In this document: positions 53,440 to 61,952 of the stretch, piece after piece
How the letters are laid out: the number at the start of each line of letters is the position of its first letter
How positions within the stretch are numbered: the first letter of the stretch is position 1
DNA from: Cyclobacteriaceae bacterium
GTDB taxonomy: Bacteria; Bacteroidota; Bacteroidia; Cytophagales; Cyclobacteriaceae
DNA: 61,952 nucleotides
NCBI GenBank assembly: GCA_026989505.1
Contig: JALSJF010000148.1
Location: 1 to 61,952, forward strand
Reading direction: 5' to 3'
Program-made: the position numbers and the translations under genes
Notes under the pieces: model-generated
The model's database searches: none
Told to the model about the DNA's origin: nothing
Seen by the model: only the letters and a program-made list of their open reading frames with translations

Positions 53440-54579
53440 TTATTTCAAGATTTCCCGGGAGATAACAATTTTTTGAATTTCTGAAGTGCCCTCATATATC
53501 TGGGTGATCTTGGCATCCCGCAGCATCCGCTCTACATGAAACTCTTGCACATAGCCATAACCACCATGGATTTGCACGGCCTCAACGGTAACATCCATGG
53601 CCGTTTGCGAAGCAAACAACTTGGCCATGGCGCTGGCTTTGGTAAAATCTTCGTTGGCATCTTTCAACCGGGCAGCCGCTAAAACCAGCAAACGGGAAGC
53701 TTCTATTTTTGTGGCCATGTCGGCCAGCTTAAACTGAATAGCCTGATGTTTGGATATTTCAACTCCAAAAGCTTTGCGTTCTTTGGAATATTTTAAGGCT
53801 CGCTCATACGCCCCGGCCGCAATGCCCAGCGCCTGGGCAGCAATACCAATCCGGCCGCCATTTAATACCGCCATGGCCAGCTTAAAACCAAAGCCATCTT
53901 CGCCAATCCTGTTAGCTTTGGGCACCTTTACATCGGTAAACATCAACGAGTGGGTATCGGAACCCCGGATCCCCAGCTTTTTTTCTTTCTTGCCCACAAC
54001 AAAGCCGGGCATATCCTTTTCTACAATCAGGGCATTAATGCCGTGGTGCCTTTTTTCTTTATCGGTTTGGGCAAAAACCAGATACACACTGGCTGTACCG
54101 CCATTGGTTATCCAGTTTTTAGTGCCATTGATTACATAGTAGTCGCCCATATCCTCGGCCGTAGTACGCTGCGAAGTAGCATCTGAGCCCGCCTCCGGTT
54201 CACTCAGGCAAAAGGCCCCGATAATTTCGCCTTTGGCCAGGGGTGTTAAATATTTTTGCTTTTGCTCTTCCGTGCCATACTTTTCCAGCCCCCAGCATAC
54301 CAAAGAGTTGTTTACCGACATCACCACGGCAGCCGAGGCATCCACTTTGGCGATTTCTTCCATGGCCAGCACGTAGGACACCGTGTCCATGCCGCCTCCG
54401 CCATAATCAGGGCTTACCATCATCCCGAGGAAGCCCATTTCCCCCATTTTTTTTACTTGTTCTGCCGGAAAAATCTCTTTTTCATCCCTTTCGATTACCC
54501 CCGGCAAAAGTTCCATTTCGGCAAATTCCCTGGCGGCCTCTTTAACCGCCAGTTGCTCTTCAGTGAAGTTATAGTCCAT
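53440..54579 (-). CDS. Acyl-CoA dehydrogenase
   Basis: A 379-residue FAD enzyme of fatty-acid beta-oxidation, short/medium-chain type. The FCLSEPEAGSDA and NWITNGGTASVYLVFAQ motifs, LGIRGSDTHSLMF, and the C-terminal QIYEGTSEIQKIVISREIL, with the conserved YEG(T/S) region holding or near the catalytic base, are complete. It ends the minus-strand series that starts with panC. Substrate chain length is not resolved. Confidence 0.92.
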   Translation of the reverse strand: MDYNFTEEQLAVKEAAREFAEMELLPGVIERDEKEIFPAEQVKKMGEMGFLGMMVSPDYGGGGMDTVSYVLAMEEIAKVDASAAVVMSVNNSLVCWGLEKYGTEEQKQKYLTPLAKGEIIGAFCLSEPEAGSDATSQRTTAEDMGDYYVINGTKNWITNGGTASVYLVFAQTDKEKRHHGINALIVEKDMPGFVVGKKEKKLGIRGSDTHSLMFTDVKVPKANRIGEDGFGFKLAMAVLNGGRIGIAAQALGIAAGAYERALKYSKERKAFGVEISKHQAIQFKLADMATKIEASRLLVLAAARLKDANEDFTKASAMAKLFASQTAMDVTVEAVQIHGGYGYVQEFHVERMLRDAKITQIYEGTSEIQKIVISREILK

Positions 54580-54610
54580 ATTCTGCTATCTGTAGGTTCA
54601 AGGTGCGAAT

Positions 54611-55306
54611 TTAATCCCTTGAACCCAGGAATGCCATGATATAATACAGTAAAGTTACCAACGAGGCAATGGCCGCAACCACATAAGTCATGGCTGCCCA
54701 TTTAAGGGCATCTTTGGCGCCTTCATGCTCCATGCTGGAAACAATACCATGGCTGTCAATCCAGGCCAGGGCCCTTTTGCTGGCATCAAACTCTACCGGC
54801 AGGGTAACAAAGGCAAAAAGGGTAAACACCCCATAAGCAGCAATGATTACCAGTAAGATTTGCTGATAGGGGAAGGTACTGTATAACAACGACCCTCCGA
54901 AAATCATGGCCAGGAACAAAATGTTCATCACCTTACCGCTGATAGCCTGCAAAGGCACCAGGGCGGTACGCAGTTGCAGCATACTGTAAGCCGTGGCATG
55001 CTGTACGGCATGGCCACACTCGTGGGCCGCCACAGCCGCGGCAGCAATAGAGCGGCCGTGATAAACCTGCTCACTCAGGTTAACCGTTTTGGTAGCCGGG
55101 TTGTAGTGGTCCGACAGGTGGCCCGGCACACTTACCACCTGCACATCGTAGATGCCATTATCGGCCAGCATCCGCTCGGCTACTTCCCTCCCTGACAAGC
55201 CCGAGCGCAACGACATTTGCGAATATTTTTTGAATTTATTCTTCAGCCTGGCCTGTACGGCAAAGCTGACAATGGCAAAAACAATAATGATCAGAATAAT
55301 TCCCAT
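54611..55306 (-). CDS. Membrane zinc metallopeptidase (YugP/COG2738 family)
   Basis: A 231-residue inner-membrane peptidase. The zinc motif is HECGH at 95-99, preceded by HYNPATKTVNLS and the VPGHLSDHY block typical of YugP. Four hydrophobic helices (about 1-18, 125-145, 148-170 and 205-228) embed it. Members may degrade misfolded membrane proteins. It lies 9 bases after the YbhN-like gene on the same strand. Confidence 0.9.
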   Translation of the reverse strand: MGIILIIIVFAIVSFAVQARLKNKFKKYSQMSLRSGLSGREVAERMLADNGIYDVQVVSVPGHLSDHYNPATKTVNLSEQVYHGRSIAAAAVAAHECGHAVQHATAYSMLQLRTALVPLQAISGKVMNILFLAMIFGGSLLYSTFPYQQILLVIIAAYGVFTLFAFVTLPVEFDASKRALAWIDSHGIVSSMEHEGAKDALKWAAMTYVVAAIASLVTLLYYIMAFLGSRD

Positions 55307-55315
55307 ATTTCTATT

Positions 55316-56332
55316 CTATTTTTTTGGTTCAACAATTTCTTTTTTCTTTTCCGGCAGGGTCAGCAGTAAGCTAAGCCCGCCAATCGCCATGACCGCTACG
55401 GTTTGTGAGGCATGCACCAGCGTGGCAAAAAAGTAGCCGTCTTTTTCGGCAATACCATAGGTCAGTAAAATGGAACCCACCAGCAAATGGTAGGTGCCAA
55501 AACCTCCCTGCACCGGGGCCGACATGCCCAGGCCCCCCATAATTAAGATGGAAAGGCCGGCCGCCAATCCCAGGTGGCTGGTGCTGGCCACAGAAAAGAA
55601 CAGCACATAAGCCATTACATAATAGAGCAACCATATGAACACGGTTGACACCCAAAAACCGGCTTTCCTTTCCAAGCGCAGCACACTGGTAAACCCATCG
55701 GTCATTTCCCTAAGAAAAGAACGTATCTTGTAGTAAAACGGTTTCTTTTTTATTCGTTCTCGAAACCACCACAAGGTAAAAACACTGGCAGCAAGAATGA
55801 AACCAAAAATCAGCAGCAAGCCTAATTTATACGTGGTCAGGTTCATTCCCGCGTACTTATCGTTGATAAACCCGGCAAAAAAATGGCTGATGCGGTCAAA
55901 CTCAAGGATAAACGCCAATAGTATCAAGGCCAGCAAAACCAGAAAATCAAAAATGCGCTCGGCCACTACCGTGCCAATTGAAGCTGACATATTGACATTG
56001 TCGGTGCGCTTTAAGATACCACAGCGGGCAATTTCACCTAGGCGCGGGGCCGCCAGGTTGGTGAGGTAACCCACCATTACCGCTTTAAAGGTACGGTACA
56101 CGGATAACGAAGAATAACCCATTGGCCCCAGCAGCAGGTTCCAGCGGTAAGCCCTTAAGGCATGGCTGATGACTGACAGTACCACCGACAGCAACACCCA
56201 GCCATAGTTAACCTGTTTAAACCGCTCCGCTAAATCGCTGAAGTCCCAGTCATGAAAAACATAATACATCAGGCCAACGGCCACCGTCAGGCTGAAAAGA
56301 TATTTGCCGGCTGAAATAATAAATTGTCTCAA
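55316..56332 (-). CDS. YbhN/AglD-like (LPG synthase transmembrane/UPF0104) membrane protein
   Basis: A 338-residue protein with about eight membrane helices. ALRAYRWNLLLGPMGYS and TNLAAPRLGEIARCGIL match the RxGE motif of the LPG_synthase_TM family. It contains no MprF-type GNAT domain, so it is more likely a lipid flippase-type protein than an aminoacyl-PG synthase. It is encoded 4 bases after panD. Confidence 0.82.
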   Translation of the reverse strand: MRQFIISAGKYLFSLTVAVGLMYYVFHDWDFSDLAERFKQVNYGWVLLSVVLSVISHALRAYRWNLLLGPMGYSSLSVYRTFKAVMVGYLTNLAAPRLGEIARCGILKRTDNVNMSASIGTVVAERIFDFLVLLALILLAFILEFDRISHFFAGFINDKYAGMNLTTYKLGLLLIFGFILAASVFTLWWFRERIKKKPFYYKIRSFLREMTDGFTSVLRLERKAGFWVSTVFIWLLYYVMAYVLFFSVASTSHLGLAAGLSILIMGGLGMSAPVQGGFGTYHLLVGSILLTYGIAEKDGYFFATLVHASQTVAVMAIGGLSLLLTLPEKKKEIVEPKK

Positions 56333-56336
56333 GCTC

Positions 56337-56687
56337 TTAATCAGTCAGTTGATTGTTACTATCCGGAAAAACCAGGACAGGTTGGTGGCGGGCCGCCTCT
56401 GCTTTGTTTATGCTGGCATACGAAATTATGATAACCGTGTCGCCTACCTGGGCCTTGCGTGCTGCCGGGCCGTTCAGGCATATTTCACCCGTGCCCCGCG
56501 CACCTTTAATCACGTAGGTTTCCAGGCGTTCCCCGTTATTAAGGTTAACCACCTGCACCTTCTCATTCTCCACAATATCAGCCGCTTCCATCAGGGCTTC
56601 ATCCAGGGTAATACTGCCTACATAGTGCAGTTCGGCCTGGGTTATTTTTACCCGGTGAATTTTCGATTTCAATACCTCAATCAGCAT
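56337..56687 (-). CDS. panD: Aspartate 1-decarboxylase precursor
   Basis: A 116-residue pyruvoyl enzyme making beta-alanine for pantothenate. The self-cleavage site is Gly24-Ser25 in [14 protein letters not shown], with Lys9 and Tyr22 in place. The [13 protein letters not shown] and [12 protein letters not shown] blocks complete the family. It overlaps panC by 11 bases, which makes the pantothenate pair. Confidence 0.95.
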   Translation of the reverse strand: MLIEVLKSKIHRVKITQAELHYVGSITLDEALMEAADIVENEKVQVVNLNNGERLETYVIKGARGTGEICLNGPAARKAQVGDTVIIISYASINKAEAARHQPVLVFPDSNNQLTD

Positions 56688-57540
56688 CTGTCTGTATGGT
56701 TACTATAATATTATCAATTAGTCTCACACCCTCTATATAGCCGGCAAAGCACAAAGCTAACTGATCCGGCTTATTTCCCTTGCCTACGGGCTGAAGATTT
56801 GCGGGGTTTACCCATGTCAGGTATTCCGGGGTAATGGCCGGAAATTTTTGCAAATGTTCCCTGGCCATGGCCAGGGCATCTTCAGCAGAAGCTCCTTTGG
56901 TTAGTTTTTGCGCCCCTATACGCAAGGCCTGATAAATTTCTGCGGCCAGCAGTTTGCCCGCATCGGATAACCGTTTATTGCGCGATGACATAGCCAGGCC
57001 CGAAGGCTCCCGCACGATGGGCATCCTACGCAATTGAATATCCAGTGAGGTATCAAAGACCATTTGCGCAATTATGTTGTACTGCTGCAAATCCTTTTGG
57101 CCAAAGTAAGCCCGCGTGGGTTGCAACAGATGGAAAAGTTTGAGTACCACCAGGGCTACCCCGTTAAAATGACCGGGGCGGTAAACACCTTCCATGGTGT
57201 CTTCCAAGGCCCCGAAACTAATGTTTATGCGTGGGGGGGCCGGGTACATTTCGGCTGCCTCCGGCACAAACACCAGGTCGCAGCCGGCAGATTTGAGCAG
57301 GGCCAGGTCGGCCTCGAGTGAAGCGGGATAACCGGCCAGGTCCGCAGGGTTATTAAACTGGATTGGGTTAACAAAAATAGTGGCCACGGTGAGGTCGTTT
57401 TCGCGTACCGAGGCCTCTACCAATGAAATATGCCCCTGGTGCAAGGCCCCCATTGTAGGCACCAGGCCAATAGTCTTCTTTGCCAGACGGGCAGCGTCAA
57501 TGGCTTTGCGAACAGTAGGAAGGGCATAGAAAACCTGCAT
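56677..57540 (-). CDS. panC: Pantothenate synthetase
   Basis: A 287-residue ATP-dependent ligase joining pantoate and beta-alanine. The HIGH-type motif is MGALHQGH (about 30-37) and the KMSKS-type site is near [16 protein letters not shown]. The [11 protein letters not shown] and [10 protein letters not shown] blocks are also diagnostic. I start at ATG 57540 ([10 protein letters not shown]), since 32 upstream residues of a longer frame match nothing in the family. panD follows. Confidence 0.95.
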   Translation of the reverse strand: MQVFYALPTVRKAIDAARLAKKTIGLVPTMGALHQGHISLVEASVRENDLTVATIFVNPIQFNNPADLAGYPASLEADLALLKSAGCDLVFVPEAAEMYPAPPRINISFGALEDTMEGVYRPGHFNGVALVVLKLFHLLQPTRAYFGQKDLQQYNIIAQMVFDTSLDIQLRRMPIVREPSGLAMSSRNKRLSDAGKLLAAEIYQALRIGAQKLTKGASAEDALAMAREHLQKFPAITPEYLTWVNPANLQPVGKGNKPDQLALCFAGYIEGVRLIDNIIVTIQTDAD

Positions 57541-57620
57541 GTTTTGTTGAATTCTGCCGTTATTGGCTGGCAAAAGTACGTTTTTCGGGCAAAAAACATG
57601 GGGGCAGCTATAAAATTGAC

Positions 57621-57628
57621 TATCTTTG
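57621..57628 (+). promoter_or_regulatory. -7 element of the GT5-like / DUF4270 / glmS genes
   Basis: TATCTTTG matches TAnnTTTG, 34 bases before the ATG at 57663, in the 122-base divergent region with panC. No clear -33 TTTG. Confidence 0.5.
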
Positions 57629-57662
57629 TACGCCATTCTTATGTTTTAAAAAATATTGTTTT

Positions 57663-58475
57663 ATGTCGAAACTTCGAATCTTGTATGTAGCAAGCGAAAT
57701 AAACCCTTTTTTACAAACTTCTGAAGTTGCCGATTTTGTGCGCTCTTTGCCCCAGGCAATGCAGGAAAAGGGTATGGAGATCAGGATATTGGTACCAAGG
57801 TTTGGCCTGATTAATGAGCGGAAGAACAGGTTACACGAAGTGGTAAGACTTTCAGGAATTAATATTACTGTAGGTGATGAAGAAAAACCATTGGTAATTA
57901 AAGTAGCCTCGGTGCCCAGCGCCAAACTACAGGTGTACTTTATTGATAACGAAGACTATTTTCATCGCAAATCGGTGTTCCATGACCAGGATGAAAAGTT
58001 TTATGAAGATAACGGGGAGCGGGCTGTTTTCTTTTGTAAAGGCGTGCTGGAAACCGTTAAAAAGCTGGGCTGGGCCCCGGATATCGTGCATGCCAACGAT
58101 TGGATGACCGGGCTAATTCCCATGTATATTAAAACAACGTATAAGAACGATCCGTTATTTATGAATACAAAGACCGTATTCACAATATATGACAACAAGT
58201 TTTCGTATAAATTTAAAGGTGATTTGCTCGACAAAGTAAAAATGCTGGATATTGAAGATGACATGCTCAGCAACTTAAAATCACTGGACTATGAAGGTTT
58301 TATCCGGCTGGGCATTGAATATTCCGATGCGGTGATTAAAGCAGAAGAAGGTGTAAATGACAGCTTAAAATCATTGTTTGAGGGTATTGAAAAAACCAAA
58401 AAAATAGACACCATAAAAAAATCCGAAAACTTTACAGACTCTTACTTCGAACTATATAATGAACTTGTTGGCTAA
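57663..58475 (+). CDS. Degenerate glycogen/starch synthase N-terminal domain protein (GT5-like)
   Basis: A 270-residue protein matching only the N-terminal half of glycogen synthase: LRILYVASEINPF, VRSLPQAMQEKGMEIRILVPRFG, DIVHANDWMTGLIP and the TVFTIYD strand. The C-terminal GT-B domain is absent. The ADP-glucose motif KTGGLxD is replaced by QTSEVAD (18-24). It is therefore unlikely to be catalytic and may bind glycan or regulate. A gene of this kind between panC and DUF4270 is common in Bacteroidota. Its end overlaps DUF4270 by 17 bases. Confidence 0.85.
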   Translation: MSKLRILYVASEINPFLQTSEVADFVRSLPQAMQEKGMEIRILVPRFGLINERKNRLHEVVRLSGINITVGDEEKPLVIKVASVPSAKLQVYFIDNEDYFHRKSVFHDQDEKFYEDNGERAVFFCKGVLETVKKLGWAPDIVHANDWMTGLIPMYIKTTYKNDPLFMNTKTVFTIYDNKFSYKFKGDLLDKVKMLDIEDDMLSNLKSLDYEGFIRLGIEYSDAVIKAEEGVNDSLKSLFEGIEKTKKIDTIKKSENFTDSYFELYNELVG

Positions 58476-59889
58476 GAAATTTAGGCGAGGGGTATTGGTA
58501 ATACTTAGCGCCCTGATGGTAATTTCTTGTGAAGACCCGGGAAAAATTGGTTTGCTGGTAAATGCCGACAACGGCATTATTGCCGGTAACTACAAAGAGA
58601 TTGTCCTCCCTACTTCTGTCGTGCAATTTAACCCCCGCAAAACCCTGGAAGCCCGCTCTATTCAGGCAGGGCAGTATTTCAACCCCGATTTTGGTACCGT
58701 TACTTCAAAGTCATATACCCGGATAGCGCCAACCGAACCGGTGATAACCCCTTCCCAAAATGCAGAGTACAAATCTTTTGAGCTAGCCATTTCGTTTGCC
58801 AGCCTGGTTGGCGAAGAACTGCTAAACAGTGAAACCCACCAGATAGACATATATCGCCTGGCCGAGCCCATTGACACCGCGGCAAACTATACACGGCTTG
58901 ACGAACTGGCGTTGATGCCTACCCGCATGGCTACCTGGATTTTTGCCCCTTTAAGGGATGACACCCTGCGTGATCAGAACGATACCACATTTATTTTACC
59001 CTTAGATAATGTAATTGGTGAGGAAATTTTTCAAAGACTCCAGGCAGGCGACCCCATGTTTGAAAGCGAAGCTGCTTTTAGCGAATATTTTCGTGGTATA
59101 GCCTTTGTTCCGGGGGGTAACAACAGGGCTATTTTTCAAATAGACCCGGAACGGTTGATCTTTGTGCTTCGGTTCAATGAGTTCAACTCCGATGGTACCC
59201 CTATTGCCCGCAGTTACGATTTTGTTATTGGCGACTATGGGTTTTACCATCTTGAGTCAGATAAAGCCGGTACGCCTTTAGCCAGCATTATGCCGGACAA
59301 CACCGAGTTTTACCCGCCAGACGATTACCGCTACCTGCAGTATGGCACCTTAATGGCCATTAAGGTTGACTTACGACCTGCTTATGCGTTAATCGACACA
59401 TTGCCTTTTATGATTGTAAATAAAGCCGAATTGCTTATTGATGATGTCAAGCAATATGGCGAATACATGAAGCCGCCAACTTTTTTACAGGTTTATTTTA
59501 CCGATTCCGTTAATTATAAATGGCCGGTAGTGGATAACAGCGGCCGGTTTGACTCTACTTCCGTAGGCGTAAACTTTATCATGCTACAGGATGAAGAAAA
59601 ATTTGTTCCTCCCGGGTTCTATTTATCACCGCTAAGTTCTTTTTACAGCCCGGACAACGGTAATTACCGGATTAATATGTCTTTGTTCTTTCAAAGTATC
59701 TATAATGGCGACTTCCATGATGAAAACCTGCCATTTTTAGAAGAGCAGGGGCAGATATATTTATTTGGTGAAAGTAGCGTTTTGGTACCGCAAGGTACGG
59801 GAAGCCATGTTTTTTCCACCCCCTTGGCCGTACATAAAAACAACATCCGCTTAAAACTATATTATACCACCCCAACAGGGAATAATTAA
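58459..59889 (+). CDS. DUF4270-family outer-membrane lipoprotein
   Basis: A 476-residue lipoprotein (basic start, then VILSALMVISCED; Cys24) of DUF4270, a Bacteroidota family of surface proteins of unknown role. Beta-rich blocks such as FELAISFASLVGEELLN and VPGGNNRAIFQIDPERLIFVL are typical, and the C-terminus is LKLYYTTPTGNN. It overlaps the GT5-like gene by 17 bases and precedes glmS by 17 bases. Confidence 0.88.
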   Translation: MNLLAKKFRRGVLVILSALMVISCEDPGKIGLLVNADNGIIAGNYKEIVLPTSVVQFNPRKTLEARSIQAGQYFNPDFGTVTSKSYTRIAPTEPVITPSQNAEYKSFELAISFASLVGEELLNSETHQIDIYRLAEPIDTAANYTRLDELALMPTRMATWIFAPLRDDTLRDQNDTTFILPLDNVIGEEIFQRLQAGDPMFESEAAFSEYFRGIAFVPGGNNRAIFQIDPERLIFVLRFNEFNSDGTPIARSYDFVIGDYGFYHLESDKAGTPLASIMPDNTEFYPPDDYRYLQYGTLMAIKVDLRPAYALIDTLPFMIVNKAELLIDDVKQYGEYMKPPTFLQVYFTDSVNYKWPVVDNSGRFDSTSVGVNFIMLQDEEKFVPPGFYLSPLSSFYSPDNGNYRINMSLFFQSIYNGDFHDENLPFLEEQGQIYLFGESSVLVPQGTGSHVFSTPLAVHKNNIRLKLYYTTPTGNN

Positions 59890-59906
59890 AGTAAAACTAC
59901 TGATTT

Positions 59907-61742
59907 ATGTGTGGCATAGTAGCTTATGTGGGGCATCAGGAGGCGGCCCCCATCATTATCAAAGGCCTGAAACGCCTTGAATACCGGGGTTATGACAGTG
60001 CCGGTATCAGCTTACTCAACGGTGGCCTGCACGTATATAAGAAAAAGGGTAAGGTAGCCGAACTGGAAGCGTTGCTTGACGGTGAGTCGCTAAGCAGCAA
60101 GATAGGCATTGGCCACACCCGCTGGGCCACGCATGGCGAACCCAACGACACCAATGCCCACCCCCACAGGTCAGCTTCCGGCAACCTGACGATCATCCAC
60201 AACGGTATAATAGAAAACTATGCCGCCCTGAAGCAGGAACTCCTTAAAAAAGGCTACACCTTTACCAGTGAAACCGATACCGAGGTTTTAATAAACTTTA
60301 TCGATGACATCCGGCAACATCAACAATGCTCGTTGGGCGAAGCAGTAAGGCAAGCCCTGAATGCCGTAGTGGGCGCCTATGCCATTGTGGTAATGGCCGA
60401 GGACAACCCCGGCCTGCTGGTAGCCGCCCGCAAAGGCAGCCCCCTGGTGGTAGGGGTAGGTAACGGAGAGTATTTCTTTGCTTCCGATGCTACGCCCATT
60501 ATCGAGTACACCAATGAAGTCATCTACCTGAATGATTTTGAGATTGCCGTGGTAAACGATGGCCGGCTGGTGATTAAAGACACCTCCGACATAGAAAAAA
60601 CACCGTATATCCAGACCATTAATATGGAGCTGGAGGCAATAGAAAAAGGCGGCTTTGAACACTTTATGCTCAAAGAGATTTACGAGCAGCCCAGGTCTAT
60701 TGGCGATTGTATGCGGGGACGGCTTAATGCGGCCGAAGGGCGGCTGGTGCTGGGCGGCATCCGCGAATATTCCAATAAGTTAACCCATGCCGAACGTATC
60801 CTGATCGTGGCCTGCGGCACCTCGTGGCATGCCGGCCTGGTGTCGGAGTATTTTATCGAAGAGTTTTGCCGCATACCGGTAGAGGTGGAGTATGCCTCCG
60901 AATTTCGCTACCGCAACCCGGTGATTAATGAAGGCGATGTGGTTTTTGCTATCTCGCAATCAGGCGAAACGGCCGATACCCTGGCCGCTATTGAATCCGC
61001 CAAAGCCAAAGGGGCCATCATTTTTGGCCTCTGTAATGTGGTTGGCTCTTCTATCTCACGGGTGTCGCACGAGGGGGCCTATACCCATGCCGGCCCCGAA
61101 ATTGGCGTGGCCAGTACCAAAGCTTTTACCGCCCAACTCACGGTTATGTTTATGATTGCCCTGCGGATCGCCCACCGGAAAGGGACCATTGCGGAATCAA
61201 AATACCACCAAATGCTGGTAGAGTTGGAGAACATCCCCGGGAAAGTAGAAGAAGCCCTGGCCGTGGATAACCAGATAAAAGAGATTGCCGCCAGATATAA
61301 AGAGGCCCGCAACTTCCTTTACCTGGGCCGGGGGTATAACTTTCCCGTAGCCTTGGAAGGAGCCCTGAAGTTGAAAGAAATTTCCTACATCCATGCCGAG
61401 GGCTATCCGGCAGCCGAAATGAAACATGGCCCCATTGCCCTCATTGACGAAGAGATGCCCGTAGTGTTTATTGCCACACAAGACAGCTCCTACGATAAAA
61501 TTGTCAGCAATATTCAGGAGGTCAAAGCACGCAAAGGCAAAGTAATTGCTATTGTCACCCAGGGCGATACGGTTATTCCGGCCATGGTGGACCATGTGAT
61601 TGAGGTGCCCGCCACCGAAGAGGCGCTGATGCCCCTCGTTACGGTAATCCCGCTGCAATTGTTGTCGTATCATATCGCGGTAATGCGTAACTGCAATGTT
61701 GACCAGCCCCGCAACCTGGCCAAATCGGTAACGGTTGAATAG
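59907..61742 (+). CDS. glmS: Glutamine-fructose-6-phosphate aminotransferase (isomerizing)
   Basis: A 611-residue enzyme making glucosamine-6-phosphate for peptidoglycan and LPS. The N-terminal glutaminase has nucleophile Cys2 (MCGIVAYVGH) and GHTRWATHG. Two SIS domains follow, with VACGTSWHAG, ISQSGETADT and ASTKAFTAQ, and the C-terminus ends PRNLAKSVTVE as in the family. It shares fructose-6-phosphate with the manA/pgi products encoded at 44-46 kb. Confidence 0.96.
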   Translation: MCGIVAYVGHQEAAPIIIKGLKRLEYRGYDSAGISLLNGGLHVYKKKGKVAELEALLDGESLSSKIGIGHTRWATHGEPNDTNAHPHRSASGNLTIIHNGIIENYAALKQELLKKGYTFTSETDTEVLINFIDDIRQHQQCSLGEAVRQALNAVVGAYAIVVMAEDNPGLLVAARKGSPLVVGVGNGEYFFASDATPIIEYTNEVIYLNDFEIAVVNDGRLVIKDTSDIEKTPYIQTINMELEAIEKGGFEHFMLKEIYEQPRSIGDCMRGRLNAAEGRLVLGGIREYSNKLTHAERILIVACGTSWHAGLVSEYFIEEFCRIPVEVEYASEFRYRNPVINEGDVVFAISQSGETADTLAAIESAKAKGAIIFGLCNVVGSSISRVSHEGAYTHAGPEIGVASTKAFTAQLTVMFMIALRIAHRKGTIAESKYHQMLVELENIPGKVEEALAVDNQIKEIAARYKEARNFLYLGRGYNFPVALEGALKLKEISYIHAEGYPAAEMKHGPIALIDEEMPVVFIATQDSSYDKIVSNIQEVKARKGKVIAIVTQGDTVIPAMVDHVIEVPATEEALMPLVTVIPLQLLSYHIAVMRNCNVDQPRNLAKSVTVE

Positions 61743-61760
61743 CCCTGTGATCAAAATGGT

Positions 61761-61792
61761 GTTGCCGCTCTCCCCGGCAACCTTTACTTTTA
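61761..61792 (+). terminator. Putative terminator after glmS
   Basis: A 7-bp stem GTTGCCG (61761-61767) / CGGCAAC (61775-61781) with a 7-base loop is followed by CTTTACTTTTAC. It lies 19 bases after the glmS stop. The T run is interrupted, so efficiency is doubtful. Confidence 0.5.
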
Positions 61793-61840
61793 CGCCTGGG
61801 AATTTGCAATAGTGCCGGGGGCAAAGCGTTGATAATTTAT

Positions 61841-61952
61841 ATGCGATACCTGATTTTTTTTATAGTGTCTGGCATTCTTGCTGCCGGAACTGTCCTGGCG
61901 CAAGCCCAGGCTCCGGATGAAGATGGTTTTACCACTATTTCAACCCCCCTTA
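61841..61952 (+). CDS. N-terminal fragment of an exported protein (3' end outside window)
   Basis: An ATG at 61841 opens a frame that runs off the window. The 37 residues seen start MRYLIFFIVSGILAAG, a signal peptide ending near LAQAQ, then an acidic stretch (APDEDGF). The family cannot be named from this stub. Confidence 0.55.
   Translation, partial: MRYLIFFIVSGILAAGTVLAQAQAPDEDGFTTISTPL

Overview
This window comes from a member of the Bacteroidota. The evidence is a SusC/SusD pair, Bacteroidota-restricted families (DUF4270, DUF4286, DUF4293), the lack of Shine-Dalgarno sites, -7 elements of the TAnnTTTG type, and the neighbourhood panC / degenerate glycogen synthase / DUF4270 / glmS. I lean towards Cytophagales or a relative, but that is a guess. 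No tRNA, rRNA, insertion sequence, phage or CRISPR array was seen, so this looks like ordinary chromosome with one large functional island.

Layout. 1-7.9 kb: the end of a coiled-coil gene, a transglutaminase-like gene with phased TGTTAA boxes in front, a DMT exporter, dusB, then CPBP protease - DUF2007 - cdsA, glutamate dehydrogenase, psd and msrA. 8.1-21.3 kb: a [NiFe]-hydrogenase island. 21.5-30.8 kb: a lipoprotein amidase, an unknown lipoprotein, DUF4286, DUF4293, thiolase - truA - ABC exporter, and two unknown envelope proteins. 31-38.3 kb: an M16 protease, an SDR, comM, and a pabB/pabC pair. 38.5-43.2 kb: an orphan SusC/SusD pair. 43.3-52.4 kb: YraN, manA and pgi, a divergent phosphate module (Na/Pi symporter and OprP-like porin), an epimerase, a YqjE-like protein and a GGGP synthase homologue. 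52.4-61.9 kb: an AraC regulator, acyl-CoA dehydrogenase, a Zn peptidase, a YbhN-like protein, panD-panC, then GT5-like - DUF4270 - glmS.

The hydrogenase island is the centre of interest. HupS and HupL are group 2a (cyanobacterial HupSL / mycobacterial Huc type), with no Tat signal. A terminator separates them from a tightly coupled run: hydrogenase endopeptidase, two small unknown proteins, a TPR protein, hypA, a seven-helix membrane protein, hypB, hypC, hypD, hypX, hypE and a six-bladed NHL propeller. A His-rich NicO/UreH-type metal transporter converges on its end. HupS lacks two canonical FeS ligands (Cys to Asn at 15, His to Gln at 200), the pattern expected for an all-[3Fe-4S] chain as in Huc. 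HypX would supply the CO ligand in air. HypE keeps its C-terminal Cys, but hypF is not in the window. The four unknown genes between the peptidase and hypB are candidates for a membrane-attachment or electron-transfer module, which is my inference.

A second finding is regulatory. TGTTAA-like hexamers repeated every 11 bp occur in front of the Na/Pi symporter, the OprP-like porin and the transglutaminase-like gene, each oriented towards its gene. This suggests a Pho-box-like operator.
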